Shown piece by piece: positions 47,421-59,298 of a DNA stretch of 64,000 nt; position 1 is the first letter of the stretch; each line of letters opens with the position of its first letter. The stretch is from Acheta domesticus (taxonomy: Eukaryota; Arthropoda; Insecta; Orthoptera; Gryllidae). Below the pieces are notes generated by a model that was not told the DNA's origin, did no database searches, and worked only from the letters and a program-made list of their open reading frames with translations. The position numbers were made by a program, and so were the translations under genes. Location: positions 219,051,151 through 219,115,150 of the forward strand of contig JAHLJT010000631.1 in assembly GCA_031308135.1 (NCBI GenBank), read 5' to 3'.

Positions 47421-50400
47421 CAAGTATTCCGTTGTAAAGAAACACAAATTTCTCACTTACGTATGACTTGTAATCGGGAATCAAAGTATCTCGAACTCTA
47501 AAAATCAAAATTCGATCACCCCCAATCGAAATATTAAATTATACGCATATATTCTAGCCACAGACTTAATCCCGAAGCGGTAGTGTATTTTTTGAAGGGA
47601 GTAAAATCCAGACGACATGGCTGGATAAATCGGTGAATGTCCCTTGGTAAGGCCTGCACAGCATTTTGCACTTTGACTGACCTCGAGAGCCGCATGGATG
47701 GGTGGGAATAAGACTCATTCTAGGAGTGGGGCCCGCCAATGTGAACGCGCAATTCGAACCGTAGCGCATAAATTTTAAAAAATTGCGAGAATTGACTGAC
47801 TTTTACACAAGTTCAAGTATCATCACCTTTTATTTTATAAATGTTTGTTGTCGATGTGTCTCAATGTGAACCAAAAATGAATAAGACGTACCTATTGGAT
47901 TTGGATATCAGTATTGTAATTGCTTGTAGGGCTGATAATGTAATTTGCTTTGCTGAGATGTAGTCGTACGATAAGCGTGCTGTTCATTATAAAATTGTAA
48001 TATTGAATCTTTTTTGTTTGATGATGACAGTAATAAGTATTTTGTTTCATTACCAGTGTTTAATTGATTAAGATGGTTCCATCAAAGCTAAAAAAATCTT
48101 ACTCTTAAAAATCATGATTACTTTCTGCTCTAATTTCTGACAAGAGAACATCATATATTTGTAATTTCAAATTAATTTCTAATTTCAACGCTATTTATTC
48201 ATAATCGTTTGTATCATGATTATCGGATACTCATATACGTCATAATTGCCCTAAAACATCGTAAAAGAGGGTTACTCTTTAGTATGCAGAATCAGGCTTC
48301 ATAATAAGGGAAAATACGTGTACTACAAACATTACCCTTCTTGGAATTTCCTATATTTCATTTTTATATCACTGTCGATGTGAGAGACTACTCTCAATTT
48401 CCTCCGTTTTGCTATCATTTCGAGATTGTAACATTCCTAGTGAAAATAAATTATTAAATTGTATATTTTTGTTAGCTAAAATTACACAATACATTTTTAA
48501 AGGAGTCCACTGCTTTAAAATAGTGTTTTGAGCTACAATGAGCATAAAGTAAAACAATTAAGTTACATAGCAGTGTACAGAAGAGCATAAACAGCTAAAA
48601 ATGACGCTTGTACTTGAAATACGGTAGATTGCCCATTTAAATAATTGGGCAAATCATTTCGCAGCATGGATCATTGCATTAGACACCCAGGCATTCAACC
48701 TACGCTCCGCGTCGGCCCCGCTTCGGCTTATCCCCTCCCCAAAGCTGCCTTCTCCCCACTACTTGCACTTTTATTGCAGACAGACGGCTGGTTCGAAAAT
48801 GCAGAATGTCCGCGGGAGCAGGCAGGGCCTTTCAACTCTCCATCAAAAGCGGAGACAAAGCTTGAGAGTGCTACTGTAGGAGGCACTAGAGTCGCGGTAC
48901 AGCTGCAGGTTAGGCTCGCCAACTTCCGCACTTATAAATTATCAGATTTCTGAGAAATACGAAAAGTGTCTTCTAAATGCTCAATAATTCATAAAATATA
49001 CATATAAAAACCGCTGAAGAAAGCGACGAAATCGATTCTATTTTCTGTAACATTACACACCTGCTTGCGTCACGCGAACCTACGCAGCAGCCACGCACGT
49101 TTGAAGTATCATTGGCAGCAGTTCATATTTTAGTTTCTGTAAGAAGGTGATACAGGAGAGCGCGCCACTGTAATGGTCTCCACCACGTTATGTTGGAGTT
49201 AAAAGGCCCTGGGAGCAGGCGTTGTGCAGGTCTGCCCTAGGTGGATGTCCAGTCGTCGGCACTCAAAGCGTCGGCTCTAGGCGTCAAGCAGAGGGAAAGC
49301 TACGCAGAAGGGGAACTCTGCCCTGAGAAAGTGGGGCGGGCGCTCGCAGGTAAAGCTGAACATTTAAACAATAACGTCACGTCTGAAACAACCGATTCAG
49401 TGAACACGTTCGGAAAACGTGTACAGCTTGACCTCCATATAACGAACCTCTACACATCAAAATTCTGTATAAATCGAATTTTTTTGTCCCTTGAAATTAC
49501 GTTTAAAAACGCTTATGTATTTCGAAAATTATTTCTAAATATCGAGCTCCGTTTCTGAATTGATTATTATTTCTATGAAATAAAAATTGTCTACAGTACA
49601 TATTATAAATTATGTTCAACTATTCGGCAGTCTATACGATTGAGACAAAATGTTTCAAAGTATTTAAGTAGGTTAACAAGTGTGAACAGTATTTTGAAGG
49701 AAGTGCATCATAGGTGCAACAATATATTAAATATTTTAAAATTTAAATTCTATGATTTGGTACGTATGCAATACTAATTTTATATTACTATTCATAAATT
49801 TGTGGTACGAACTATTAAACATTTGTTATTTATTTATTCTTGAATTTTCCATTTTATACAAATTTTCCAAAATTATTTAAAAGTTTTCCAGAATTTTCAT
49901 AATTATTTCTATCAAACTTTCTAACGAATATTATCGAAGGAACCGTCAGATTCGGTATATGGAGATCCGACTGTAGTTAACATTGCAAACGTTCTGCAAT
50001 GCTGTTCTGCAAATGTGATCTAATTAGAAACTAGGTGTGCATTAATATTGAAAATAAGGTTTTGACAACGCTTTTAATTTAAAATAAGCGTAATACGTTG
50101 GTTGTTTACAGGAGAAGAAATGTTACAAATGTTTCTTCTGTATCTCAATCCTTTTTTTGCCATTTTGAAATTCGAATGTTTAACATACAACTTGGTCTAA
50201 CGTGAACATTCGGCAATTTGTAAAGCATTGTTTTGAAAGCCACAACTGTTTTCGAGATCCCAACCTCGAACCGGTGATATAGAGTAGAGGCACCCGCAAA
50301 AATGTAATAAGACATTCAATACTGTACTTTGATTATTAAAGCATAAGAAGCCAAAGTCATCTACCTTAAGGGACACAAAACCCTGATTTTGAGTGTCTAA

Positions 50401-51254
50401 GACGTATCGTCTCCAAGTCATGCACAATGGAAGGTTTTGGGGGATGTATGAGCGATTGCTTTTATTTCCTCACCTACGTATAGCAAATCTTATAATAAGT
50501 TATATTAATAATATAATATAAGTATTTTATAAGTTTATCATCCAATACAATTCAAGGGGTTTGTTTCATGTGTTTTTCAGTCAGTATAAGTGTATAATTC
50601 AACTGCCCTGAAAAGTAATAATTTATGTAATTCCTCAATGCAATTACAGTGTGCAATGAATTCAATTTCAGCACCTTCAATATAACAAATACTTCTCATT
50701 CTCTTGCACATGCCACACACATTTCAGGGTTATTTAAATGAAGCTGTAAAGTCGCTTCCATTCGTCCTCTGCAAAGCAAACCCCAAACTGGGGAAATTGA
50801 AGGGCGCTGCTGGTTTGCGACGAAGGTTCGACCAGAGTCCCTACACGAGAGCTTAATTCTCGTCTTGTGTTTGACCGCCTCTTCTTCGTCCTCACAATGT
50901 CCAATGAAATTCACCAAGACATTTATGTAATAAAGACTAAGTATTCTAATGCTGAAGCAAGAAGTCGCTATTTTCGACGGATTTCTTTCTGTTGCTTCTT
51001 GATAACGAAACATTCCGATAACTGATAACGAACAATTACTTTTTCTAAGTTAAGTTCTGTTAAGTTCTAAGTTAAGTTTTAAGTTCTGTAGTAATAATCC
51101 ACGTTAAGTGGTCCATTGATTCTTAAAATTTGTTTTATGTTAATGTCCGTATTTTGGTTTTTGTTTTTCGGTCTGCCATTTTCAGTTTCTTTGTCTTATG
51201 GTCTGTCTTTCGCTATCTGGGTCTGCTTATGGGCTGCTTGTCATTGGTCCGACT
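47421..51254. other. No gene recognised
   Basis: Predominantly AT-rich. GC-richer patches at 48.65-48.95, 49.2-49.4 and 50.7-50.95 kb carry frames of about 100 codons without recognisable motifs. A run of AAGTTCTG/TTAAGTT repeats lies at 51,047-51,088. Confidence 0.4.
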
Positions 51255-52738
51255 CTTTTTACTTTCCCGTATACGTACATATACACGGAGTGATATACGT
51301 AGTATAGGGAAACTTATGTAATGCTGCGCGAAAAAATGGCCAATTTTCGGCGGAAAAAATTAATTGCCGGGCCGTAAAAACGAAAAAGTGGATAAAACCA
51401 GTTGCTAAATTAAGAAAAAAATCCCCTAACACATGGTATAGCCAGAAACCGTTTTCTAGGTCCTTGATACCGAAAACCCAATTGAAAGGAAAACGTCCGT
51501 CTGTCCGTCTGTGAACACTGCTAGCGCCTAAACCATATGTACAATTTCTTCCAAAATGGATATTCCCCGGTCGATCTGATTCTAGTCGAAGCTTTGAGAT
51601 TTTGAAAAAGATTCTTCAAAATTGGGGGTACTTTATATGAAGCCCCTCGGGGATTTTCAAACTTTTCTCAAAAAGGCTCCAAATTTTTTCTTTAAATTTC
51701 TTGCATGAATAGAGTAAAATACACTTATTAATATGGCATAGGTCCGATTTTCACGGATAACTCTGAATTTTCGAAAATGCTGAAAGTTTCAATTTTTTTC
51801 GGCGTCTTTCTCCAGCTACAAAATTGAAGATAGAGATTATTTCTTCAAATAAAATTTGTTCTGCATATTAAGTTCTTTCATAAAGGTCATGTAAATGTTT
51901 CTCAAAATTTTAGTAGTTTTCGTGCAATATTGCGTGCAATATTATTATCATATTATCAATATTAAAAAATTACAAAAACAAGATTTTCTCAAAAACGGCT
52001 TCAAATTTTTCTTTAAACTTTTGGTAGAGATAGTGGTAAATTTACTCTATCAGATGACATAAAAGCCATATTGGTCTATCGGTTGATTTTTTCAAAAATT
52101 ACAGAAATGTAAATCTTTTTACTTTTCTCTCACGTCGTTAATATTTACATCATCGGCGATTTTTTCACATTATTATATTTACGAGTACATGTGCTTTTAA
52201 TAATGTCAAGTAAAGTTTCTCGAAAACACTACTGTTTTCTGTGAAAAGTAGCTCAAATTTTGGCATTTTTAGAAATGCTCAAACGCCATTTCTCATATAT
52301 GGCTATAAATTTTTTCTTCAAAATTTTGTAACAGATAGTGATAATTACACTCTTTAATATGACGTTAAGTTTATTTTGAGTTTTTATTTTGTTTTTTTCA
52401 AAAATTTTATAAATGTAAATTTTTTGAAAGATCTCTCACATCTTTAATATTCACATTATCCGCAATTTGTAAACATTTAATATATTTGTGAGTTTATGTG
52501 CTTCAAATAACTTCAAATAAAGTATTTTGAAAGCTCAAAAATTTTCTGTGAAAATAAGCTACGCATTTCACATTTTTAGTAGTGCTAAAACGCCATTTTC
52601 TCTTAAACGGCACATAATTTTTAAAAGAAAATTGCCATTTACGGCTAGGTTTTTGTGTTCTTTAATATTCTAAAATTAATATATTTGTTCTACCAATAGA
52701 AAACTGAAAAATTAAGAAAATGTCCAAAAAATGTACTT
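51255..52738. repeat. 1.46-kb repeat module, copy 2, left portion
   Basis: This is colinear with 11,397 to about 12,740, starting CTTTTTACTTTCCCGTA and breaking off exactly at the LINE insertion point (AATGTACTT at 52,730-52,738). The right portion continues at 57,901. Unlike copy 1 it is not bracketed by the long mariner-type TIRs, so the module can exist independently of that element. Confidence 0.75.
52728..52738. repeat. LINE target-site duplication, left copy
   Basis: AAAATGTACTT is repeated at 57,900-57,910 on the other side of the element. The homologous intact site in the 11-13 kb copy has a single AATGTACTT (ending about 12,740), which shows this is a duplication made on insertion. 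Confidence 0.85.
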
Positions 52739-53303
52739 ATTTTATTTTTTATTTAATAGGTAATTATGACACCTTGATACATAATTTCAATTCTTTTAAC
52801 TATGTGGCTAGGCTGAAGGCCTTTAAGCCATTACAATACCTACATTCTACCGCATTCTAACCTTTCGAATTCTGGCATTCACCCCTAATGGTCTCTTCAT
52901 CGCATCAAAGCCGCGGAAAGGAGACCATAAGGTACGGCTGAGGAAAAAAACCCCTGAAGGGGGAAAAACCTGCCGTCAGAAGTCGAGTACATGCTAAACT
53001 ACTAGTTTTTATTTTCTAAACTATTTATTTATTTCCTGGCGTGGGCATCTTCTCCATCCCGTCTTTGGCCTCCTCAGCCCCTGAAATCAAACACCGCCAC
53101 AGAAGATCGCCCGCACCACCGCCTCTCCGAACAATTTGCTACTGATTAACTTAATTATCGCTTACTGATTAATTAATTAATACTGACTAATATACTAATT
53201 AATATTAATGATTAGCATTATTGACTACCTTACTAGTTAATTTAATTATCTCTTGCTTATTGAATTAATTATTTTATCTCCAGTCTAGGCTCCGCTCGTA
53301 CTA
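52739..53303 (-). other. LINE 3' untranslated region and A-rich tail
   Basis: The sequence between the ORF2 stop at 53,304 and the 3' end has no open frame. It contains a short G/C hairpin (AACCCCTGAAGGGGG, near 52,953-52,968) and complementary stretches GGTCTC and GAGACC near 52,889 and 52,923. Such stems may serve reverse-transcriptase recognition, which is inference. Confidence 0.6.
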
Positions 53304-56300
53304 CTAACCAATACTGTTTTCCCACTCCCTGATTACCGTTTCCCTGATAGTTCGAACCTTTCCTAAAAATATTCCTAATTCTTTCATAAAGTGAGATCTG
53401 TTATCAGCTAATATATTTTGAGCGTGCGTTATGTTTCTAAATTGGAAGCCATAGTTCCCCATTCCCATCCATTTTCCTCTCCAAGTTTCTGTAGCGCAGC
53501 AATTTAACAGAATGTGGATCCAATCTTCTCTATCACCGCACAGTACACAGATTCCATTGTCATTCGAATCCTTCATTCTACGTTGCATCCACCCCCCTAA
53601 CCTAAACCACGCGTATCCCCCTCTTGCATCCCTTTTAAGTGTGTGTACGTAACTTTCGCATCCCCATACAGGACTCGTGTGAATTTGTACCACTAACGAA
53701 CATTTTTCTGCCGATGCTGCAAGAATATCTTGCCTTTTAATATCCGAAAGTCGATCTGAAATTAATCGTTCTATTTCCCGTGTTCCCCTAATCTCAACCA
53801 TTTCAGGAGAAACGTCTCCCAGACCTGCGCGTTCTAGTACCCGTTTCACTTTATACGACCAATATCGCTGATCGTTTTCCTGTAATTGCGCTCTAAAGCA
53901 CCTGCGAATAAGCGTGTCGGACTCTTCACTTGCTAATCTAATCCAAAGCTTAATGGCTTTCATTTTATATCTTTCCAAATTCCTACACTACCTACCTCTT
54001 TTAAGACGCCGACATTTGCTGCGAATCTAGAGACTCCAAGAATTAATTTATAATAATCTGTTTCGATGCTTTCTAATCTGTCTATTCTATCCACTCCCCA
54101 GATTTCCGCCCCGTAATTCATTGCTGGGAGCACTAGTGATTTAAACATTGTGTCGCACACCTTTAAGGGCAATTCCGGTACTCTACGCATTACGCAACCG
54201 ATATCTTTGAGAGCAATTCTTCCTTTACTATGAGCCGCAACTATGTGTTTATTCCATCCCCCGTTCATAGAGAATTTTGCACCAAGATAAGTAAAAGTTT
54301 TAACACGGTCGAGTTCCTCCTGTGCGTAATACCATTTCTCTTTGTTACCCCAAATAAACCCATTCTTGAAGACCACAGTTTTTGTTTTTTGAATATTTAC
54401 TTTAATCCCCATGCTACACTATATCTTTTCTAGGATGTTTAAACTCGTCTGTAATCCCTCAATCGTTTCCGAGCATAGAACTAAATCGTCCGCATAAAGT
54501 AATCCGGGAATTTTCAGGCCATCAATTGCCGGTGCAGATGTGTCGGTTTCCTGTACCCATGTCAATAAATCATTTATGTACAAGATAAACAACAGCGGTG
54601 AAAGAGGACAACCCTGTCTTACCCCTACTGTCGATTTTATTTTTTGCGTTGTACTTTCGTCACCGCACTTGACGCAGAAATTTACTTCTCTGTACATACT
54701 CTGCAACACCGTTAAAACTTTACGTGATAAGCCTAGTTCATTTAGTTTTCGCCATAACGATTCTCTGTTGATTGAATCAAATGCCTTTTCGAAATCCACA
54801 AAACTGCAATATAAATGGCCTCGTTTACGCAAAAGCGCCTGTTTTACTAGTGTATCTAACACAAAGATATTGTCGGTGGTCGCGAACCCTTGCCTAAAAC
54901 CTGCTTGCATTTTGAAATTTTACTATATTTTTCCGCCCAGTCGCTCAGTCGAACGTTAAGAATTTTACAGAACAATTTGCTTAGCGCTGGTAAGATACTA
55001 ATGCCACGATAATTTTCTGGGCAGTTCGTATCGCCCTTATTTTTATAAATAGGTTGGAGGATAGCTGTACTCCAAGTTTCTGGATACGACCCGGTATCAA
55101 GAATGGTATTAAACAGATTCAGAATACTCTCCGGATCTAAGTTCCACAACTCCGAAATAAATTTTGTCGGAATGCCATCCGCGCCGCAAGCTTTTCTAGT
55201 GTTCGTGGCTAAAATTCCTTTATTCCACTTCATTCCACGTTAACGGTTCATCTAATTCAGGTACAACCCGTTCGGTAATAATATTTGCCCCTCTTTCAAT
55301 GTCAGCTAATGCGAGCGTTCGTGAAAAATACTGCACCCACGCGTCTGCTGAAATTGCATTACGATGCATTTATATTACTGCGCAGAGATCTGATAACGTC
55401 CCAGATTGATTTACTTAGATCGTTCTTTACAATAGCGTCTATTCTTGCTGCCTCACTTTCCTGCCAAGCTTTCTTCGATTTCTAATTGTGGCCCTCGTAC
55501 TGCCTGCGTAATAACAAGTATGCATTTCTCGCTTCAGCTGTTCCCACGCTTCTATACTTCCTTAGGGATAGTATTGCTTCACGCCTGCTTTCGCGACACT
55601 CCTCGCTAAACCACCCTTGGGTCAGTACCTTTCCTCCTGCCCCCCACTTTCGCATGCCTCTTCCTGCGCTGAAGAGCCGACATTCTAAATCCTTTTGTTT
55701 GCTGCTCAGGCGACCGCAGCTCTCGCGCCCCACCTCACCGAGTTAAGAATAGCCTCCTCAAATTCCTGCCGCTTATCCTCTTCCAGGTAAACAGTTTTCT
55801 TGCTATTGGCAAATCCGTTGCTCCCGCGCGCACCTCTGTCGATATCTGTTCAGTGGCGTTTACCGCTAAATGTACGCACACAGGCAAATGGTCGGATTCG
55901 GCTCGTAACTCGATCACAAAATCTAATAAATTGCTTATTATTTCGCGAGACAACAGAGCATAATCTATTACACTACCCCCATTTCCACTAATAAACGTAA
56001 GTTCTCCTTCTGTATCCTGTCCATGGTTCCCGTTTAATATTTCGAGATTAAATCTGTCGCATAATTCCAACAATTCCTGCCCCTCGTTATTGAAGACTGG
56101 GTCTTTGCTTTTTCTCGTAATCGCTCTCGCGTCTTGCCGATCGAAGTCCGAGAGCACTTCCTGCTCATTGCCAATTCGAGCATTCATATCACCTAACACT
56201 AGTAAGTCAGTATTCGGATACCTCTGCTTCAACGTGTCTATGGAATCATTAATTTCGCCGAAAGCTACGGGAGAGAAATACCGAGAGCCCTGTGGGTGCC

Positions 56301-56613
56301 GGTAAATAAATACCAGCGAAATGTCCGTGTTTTGTATTACTAGTCTAATACATAGAAAATTGTCTGAATTTGTAGGAATTTCCTTAATAAAATCCATTAA
56401 CCTAGCGCGAAATAGGCACGCAACACCGCCCGGATGCCGTCCTCTTTCACCTCTGCGTTGTTTATTTTGCACACGGCTGAAAAACCAGGTACATTTAACA
56501 TTTCACCTTCCTTCCACCAGGTTTCAACGAGACCTATTATGTCAAACGTATTTATGTAGCTCTGAAAGTCATGATTTTCGATTTAGAGCCTAGACCTTTG
56601 ATGTTCCAACATC
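53304..56613 (-). pseudogene. LINE ORF2: APE endonuclease, reverse transcriptase, CCHC knuckle (broken)
   Basis: Fragments in shifting frames follow the family order. The endonuclease begins CWNIKGLG just past the ORF1 stop, frameshifts, then runs in the frame 56,472-55,735 with GDMNAR, IDYALL and SDHLPV motifs (residues 94-99, 169-174 and 193-198 of that fragment). A linker with WFSEEC follows (55,733-55,482). Reverse transcriptase starts in 55,233-54,856 (ADGIPTKF, LQPIYKNKG, NYRGIS) and continues in 54,910-54,419 with FVDFEKAFD, GVRQGCPLSP and the catalytic YADD (residues 139-142). Thumb and C-terminal regions occupy 54,412-53,960 and 53,978-53,304, the latter with a CX2CX7HX4C knuckle (residues 144-160). 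Breaks are a frameshift in the early endonuclease, frame changes near 55.75, 55.5-55.2, 54.9 and 53.97 kb, and an in-frame TAG at 54,421-54,419. Catalytic residues survive, but no intact protein can be made. Confidence 0.9.
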
Positions 56614-56619
56614 CTATCC

Positions 56620-57899
56620 TTATGACCTATTCTTGCCTATTCGGCGAACTACTGGATTCCGACTCACCGCGGGTTTCCTGCTGCTGCAAGTTGTTTGAAG
56701 CAGCCATCGCCCTCGTATACGGACCCGCTCCAAGCTGTCCGCAGCGAACCGACCGGAACCCACCGAGTTCCGCGAGCTCCGCCGGGATCGCGAACGAGAC
56801 CTCCGGCGCGACCGCGAACGAGGCCGCCTCTCCTGCGAAGCCGCGGGGTCAGCAGTCCCCCGTACCACCCAGAACGGGGCGCCGCCGCGGGCGCGGCCGC
56901 GTCCACAGCCGCAGGCGCGGGCCGGGAAGGCCGCGAAGAGGCGCCCGCTAGCGCGGCGGGGACGTCCGCCCTCCTGGAGTTCTGCCCCCTCGCCGAGCCC
57001 ACGGGGCCCCGCCGCTCCACCCCCCTCCCACGCCCGCGGACGAGCCGTCAGCTCGCCTAGGACGAAGCTACGCCCCGACACGATAAGCTTGTCGAAACGA
57101 ATCGACGCCTGCCTTCCGCTAGCTTTCGCCTCCTGCAAGAAAGGTATCAACGCCTTACGCGTTTGCCGCACTGCCCAACTCAAATCCTCACGGACGCGCA
57201 CACTAGAATTCCGGGAGAGATACTCCCGGGCTGCACGCAGCAGCTCCTCCCGCTTCCTGAATGACGCCAGCTTGGCTACAATCATGCGTGGCTGTCCGTG
57301 GCGCCGTCGTCCGATCCTGTGCGCGCGCTCGATGTCGTGTAGCTCCAGCCTGACACCCAGCTGCTCTGCTAGACCCAGAATGCACCTTTCCGAATCCGCC
57401 CACGACTCGTTCTGCTGCTCCGGGATGCCAGTAACAATGATGTTGTTACTTCGCGACTGGTTCTCAAGGTAATCAACCTTGCGCGCCAGCCGCTCGTTCG
57501 CTGTCTGCAGCGACTGCACCGTACCCTCTGCCGATGCGACCCTGGCCTGCAAAACATCAATTCTGTCTATCATTTCTCGGTGATTCCTATTAATGGTGTC
57601 GATGATATCGCCGTTAGTAGGAGGGCCGGGATTCAGCTCCACCCCACCGATCGCCAATAGCACCGCCACCACCGCCGCGCCCAGCACGCTCGCAAGGAGC
57701 CCCAGCCCCTGCGCACTCCCCCGGGCTCCGCCACCGCGCGGCAAGCAGCCCCTGACCCATCGGCCGATAGCCGCTCGCCACTGCTCCGTCGACAACCATC
57801 CTGCAGCAGGTAGAGCGCTTAGGGAAAACACGCCCGCTCGGCTCTGCGTCTGACGAGAGACTGTACTTTTGTATTGTTTTGACTGTACTTTTGTACGAG
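56620..57899 (-). CDS. LINE ORF1: RNA-binding protein with 2A-like motif
   Basis: The frame is open from the flanking repeat (nominal Met at 57,954, outside the element) to TAA at 56,622-56,620. Numbering residues from that Met, a hydrophobic stretch (about 84-102) leads into GGVELNPGPP (103-112), a match to the 2A ribosome-skipping core except Gly for the first Asp. A coiled coil follows (about 120-165, containing RIDVLQARV and VDYLENQSRS). Next come an RRM-like domain (about 170-235, NNIIVTGIPEQ and ERAHRIGRR) and a C-terminal domain to about residue 300, as in L1-type ORF1 proteins. Residues 301-444 are Gly/Arg/Ala-rich with an SR-dipeptide run at about 378-396. No in-frame Met lies between the element edge and residue 128, so the start is lost, non-AUG, or downstream of the 2A motif. 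ORF1 ends about 10 bp before ORF2 begins. Confidence 0.8.
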
Positions 57900-58040
57900 A
57901 AAATGTACTTTTGGCGGTGATAGATGGTAGCTGGCAAGAAAGAGTATGTGGCAATTCCGAATAGCTAGCGAAGACCCAAGAAAATAGAAAACTATTCCGG
58001 GAAAGTCTGTGCCATTCTGTAGCACCACAAGTTTTTCTTT
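57900..58040. repeat. Target-site duplication and right portion of the 1.46-kb module, copy 2
   Basis: The right duplication copy AAAATGTACTT (57,900-57,910) is followed by sequence matching 12,741-12,860, including GGCAAGAA, GGGAAAGTCTGTG and AGCACCAC. This completes the module split by the LINE. Confidence 0.8.
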
Positions 58041-58044
58041 AAGC

Positions 58045-58220
58045 TCGTATTAACATGTAGGTCATTAGCGACCACTGTTGGTTTTAACGTTATGTTAACT
58101 GTGGATATTTATAGTATTGATAGGACGAACACAAATACAATCATGCCCGAGGCAGGTCTCGAACCTACGATCCGTCGGTCCAAGATCGCTACGGCACTAC
58201 TGACTTAGCCATCTCGGTCA
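58045..58220 (-). repeat. tRNA-derived SINE, third family, minus orientation
   Basis: On the minus strand an A box (GATGGCTAAGTCAGTAG, about 58,216-58,200) and a B box (GGTTCGAGACC, about 58,165-58,155) lie at tRNA-like spacing. The B box is followed by TGCCTCGGGCATG and a short body with GCTAATGACCTACATGTTAA near its end. Head and body resemble SINEs I associate with orthopteran and other polyneopteran insects, from memory. It starts where the 1.46-kb module ends. Confidence 0.7.
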
Positions 58221-58741
58221 ACGGATCGGCTACTCTCTAGAAATGTTTTCCTTTACAAAAACTGTTCTTCAAAAGCAGATCTTAAATAAGATAATGTTCA
58301 TTTTTTTTCGAAAGTATACGTGGTTTTCCGTAATCTTGCGTGAAATATTGCCAATTGAGATTTTGCCTCAATAAAAAACTTTTTAAAACTTGAGTAAAAG
58401 TTTTAAAAGTTAGATCTTTAAATTAGGTATGTGCAAATTGTTTTGAAAAAAACTAGTAGTTTTTGCGTAAATTTTGCTTAACTAAAGCTGATTATTAAAA
58501 AAAGTTTCAAAACGGCTCCAAATGTTTCAATTTCACTCTCGGGTAGAGCAAAGGGCCTTTACACAATGGCCCACTTCAAATTTTGGAATTTTCAAAATTT
58601 GGAAAAGTAAAACGAGAACGTATGTGCAGATTAGAACCACTAGTTATTTAATGAAATCTAGTCTTCGAAATTAGATCTGCGCACGCACGCACTCCCACAC
58701 CCGCGTACACGCACGTGCCCTCTCACATACACCTACTCAGA
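58221..58741. other. Possible degenerate relative of the 1.46-kb module
   Basis: AT-rich sequence with phrases such as CAAAACGGCTCCAAATGTTT (58,508-58,527) that recall the sub-repeats of the 1.46-kb module. No gene is seen. The last 70 bp grades into the CT-rich microsatellite. Confidence 0.35.
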
Positions 58742-59298
58742 CTCCCTCTCTCTCTCCCTCTCTCTCCCTCTCTCTCTCCCTCTCTCTCTCCCTCTCTCTC
58801 CCTCTCTCTCCCTCTCTCTCCCTCTCTCTCCCTCTCTCTCCCTCTCTCTCTCTCTCTCTCCTCTCTCTCCCTCTCTCTCCCTCTCTCTCCCTCTCTCTCC
58901 CTCTCTCTCCCTCTCCTCTCCCTCTCTCTCCCTCTCTCTCCCTCTCTCTCCCTCTCTCTCCCTCTCTCTCCCTCTCTCTCCCTCTCTCCTCCCCCTCTCT
59001 CTCCCTCTCTCTCTCCCTCTCTCCCTCTCCCTCTCTCTCCCTCTCTCCCTCTCTCCCTCTCCCTCTCTCCCTCTCTCTCCCTCTCTCCCTCTCCCTTTCT
59101 CCCTCTCTCCCTCTCCCTTTCTCCCTCTCTCCCTCTCCCTCTCTCCCTCTCTCTCTCCCCCTCTCTCCCTACCTCTCCTTACCTCTCCCTCCTTTCCTCT
59201 CCCTCCCTCTCGCTCCCTCTCCCTCTCTCCCTCTCTCTCCTTACCTCTCCCTCCCTTCCTCTCCCTCCTCTCTCACCTACCCCTCCCTCTCCCTCCCT
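58742..59298. repeat. CT-rich microsatellite, mostly an 8-bp CTCTCTCC unit
   Basis: About 560 bp of almost pure pyrimidine on the plus strand. Early parts are regular CTCTCTCC; later parts add CCCTTT and CCTTACCTCTCC variants. The 285-codon Ser/Leu/Pro frame across it is an artefact. Confidence 0.95.

Larger units (their letters stand above)
52739..57899 (-). mobile_element. APE-type non-LTR retrotransposon (LINE), nearly full length, inactive
   Basis: A 5.16-kb element on the minus strand with, in order, ORF1 (56,620 to about 57,899), ORF2 endonuclease, reverse transcriptase and CCHC region (53,304 to about 56,613), a 3' untranslated region and an A-rich 3' tail (AAATAAAAAATAAAAT, about 52,739-52,754 complement). 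It is bounded by an 11-bp target duplication and inserted in the 1.46-kb module. ORF1 of L1-like type, an APE endonuclease and a C-terminal CCHC knuckle, together with a 2A-like motif, suggest the Jockey-group/CR1-L2 assemblage; the exact clade is uncertain. Its 5' edge carries 22-bp spaced repeats of TGTACTTTTGT (57,862 and 57,884) that echo the target site. Several frameshifts and a stop in ORF2 mean it cannot move unaided. Confidence 0.9.
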
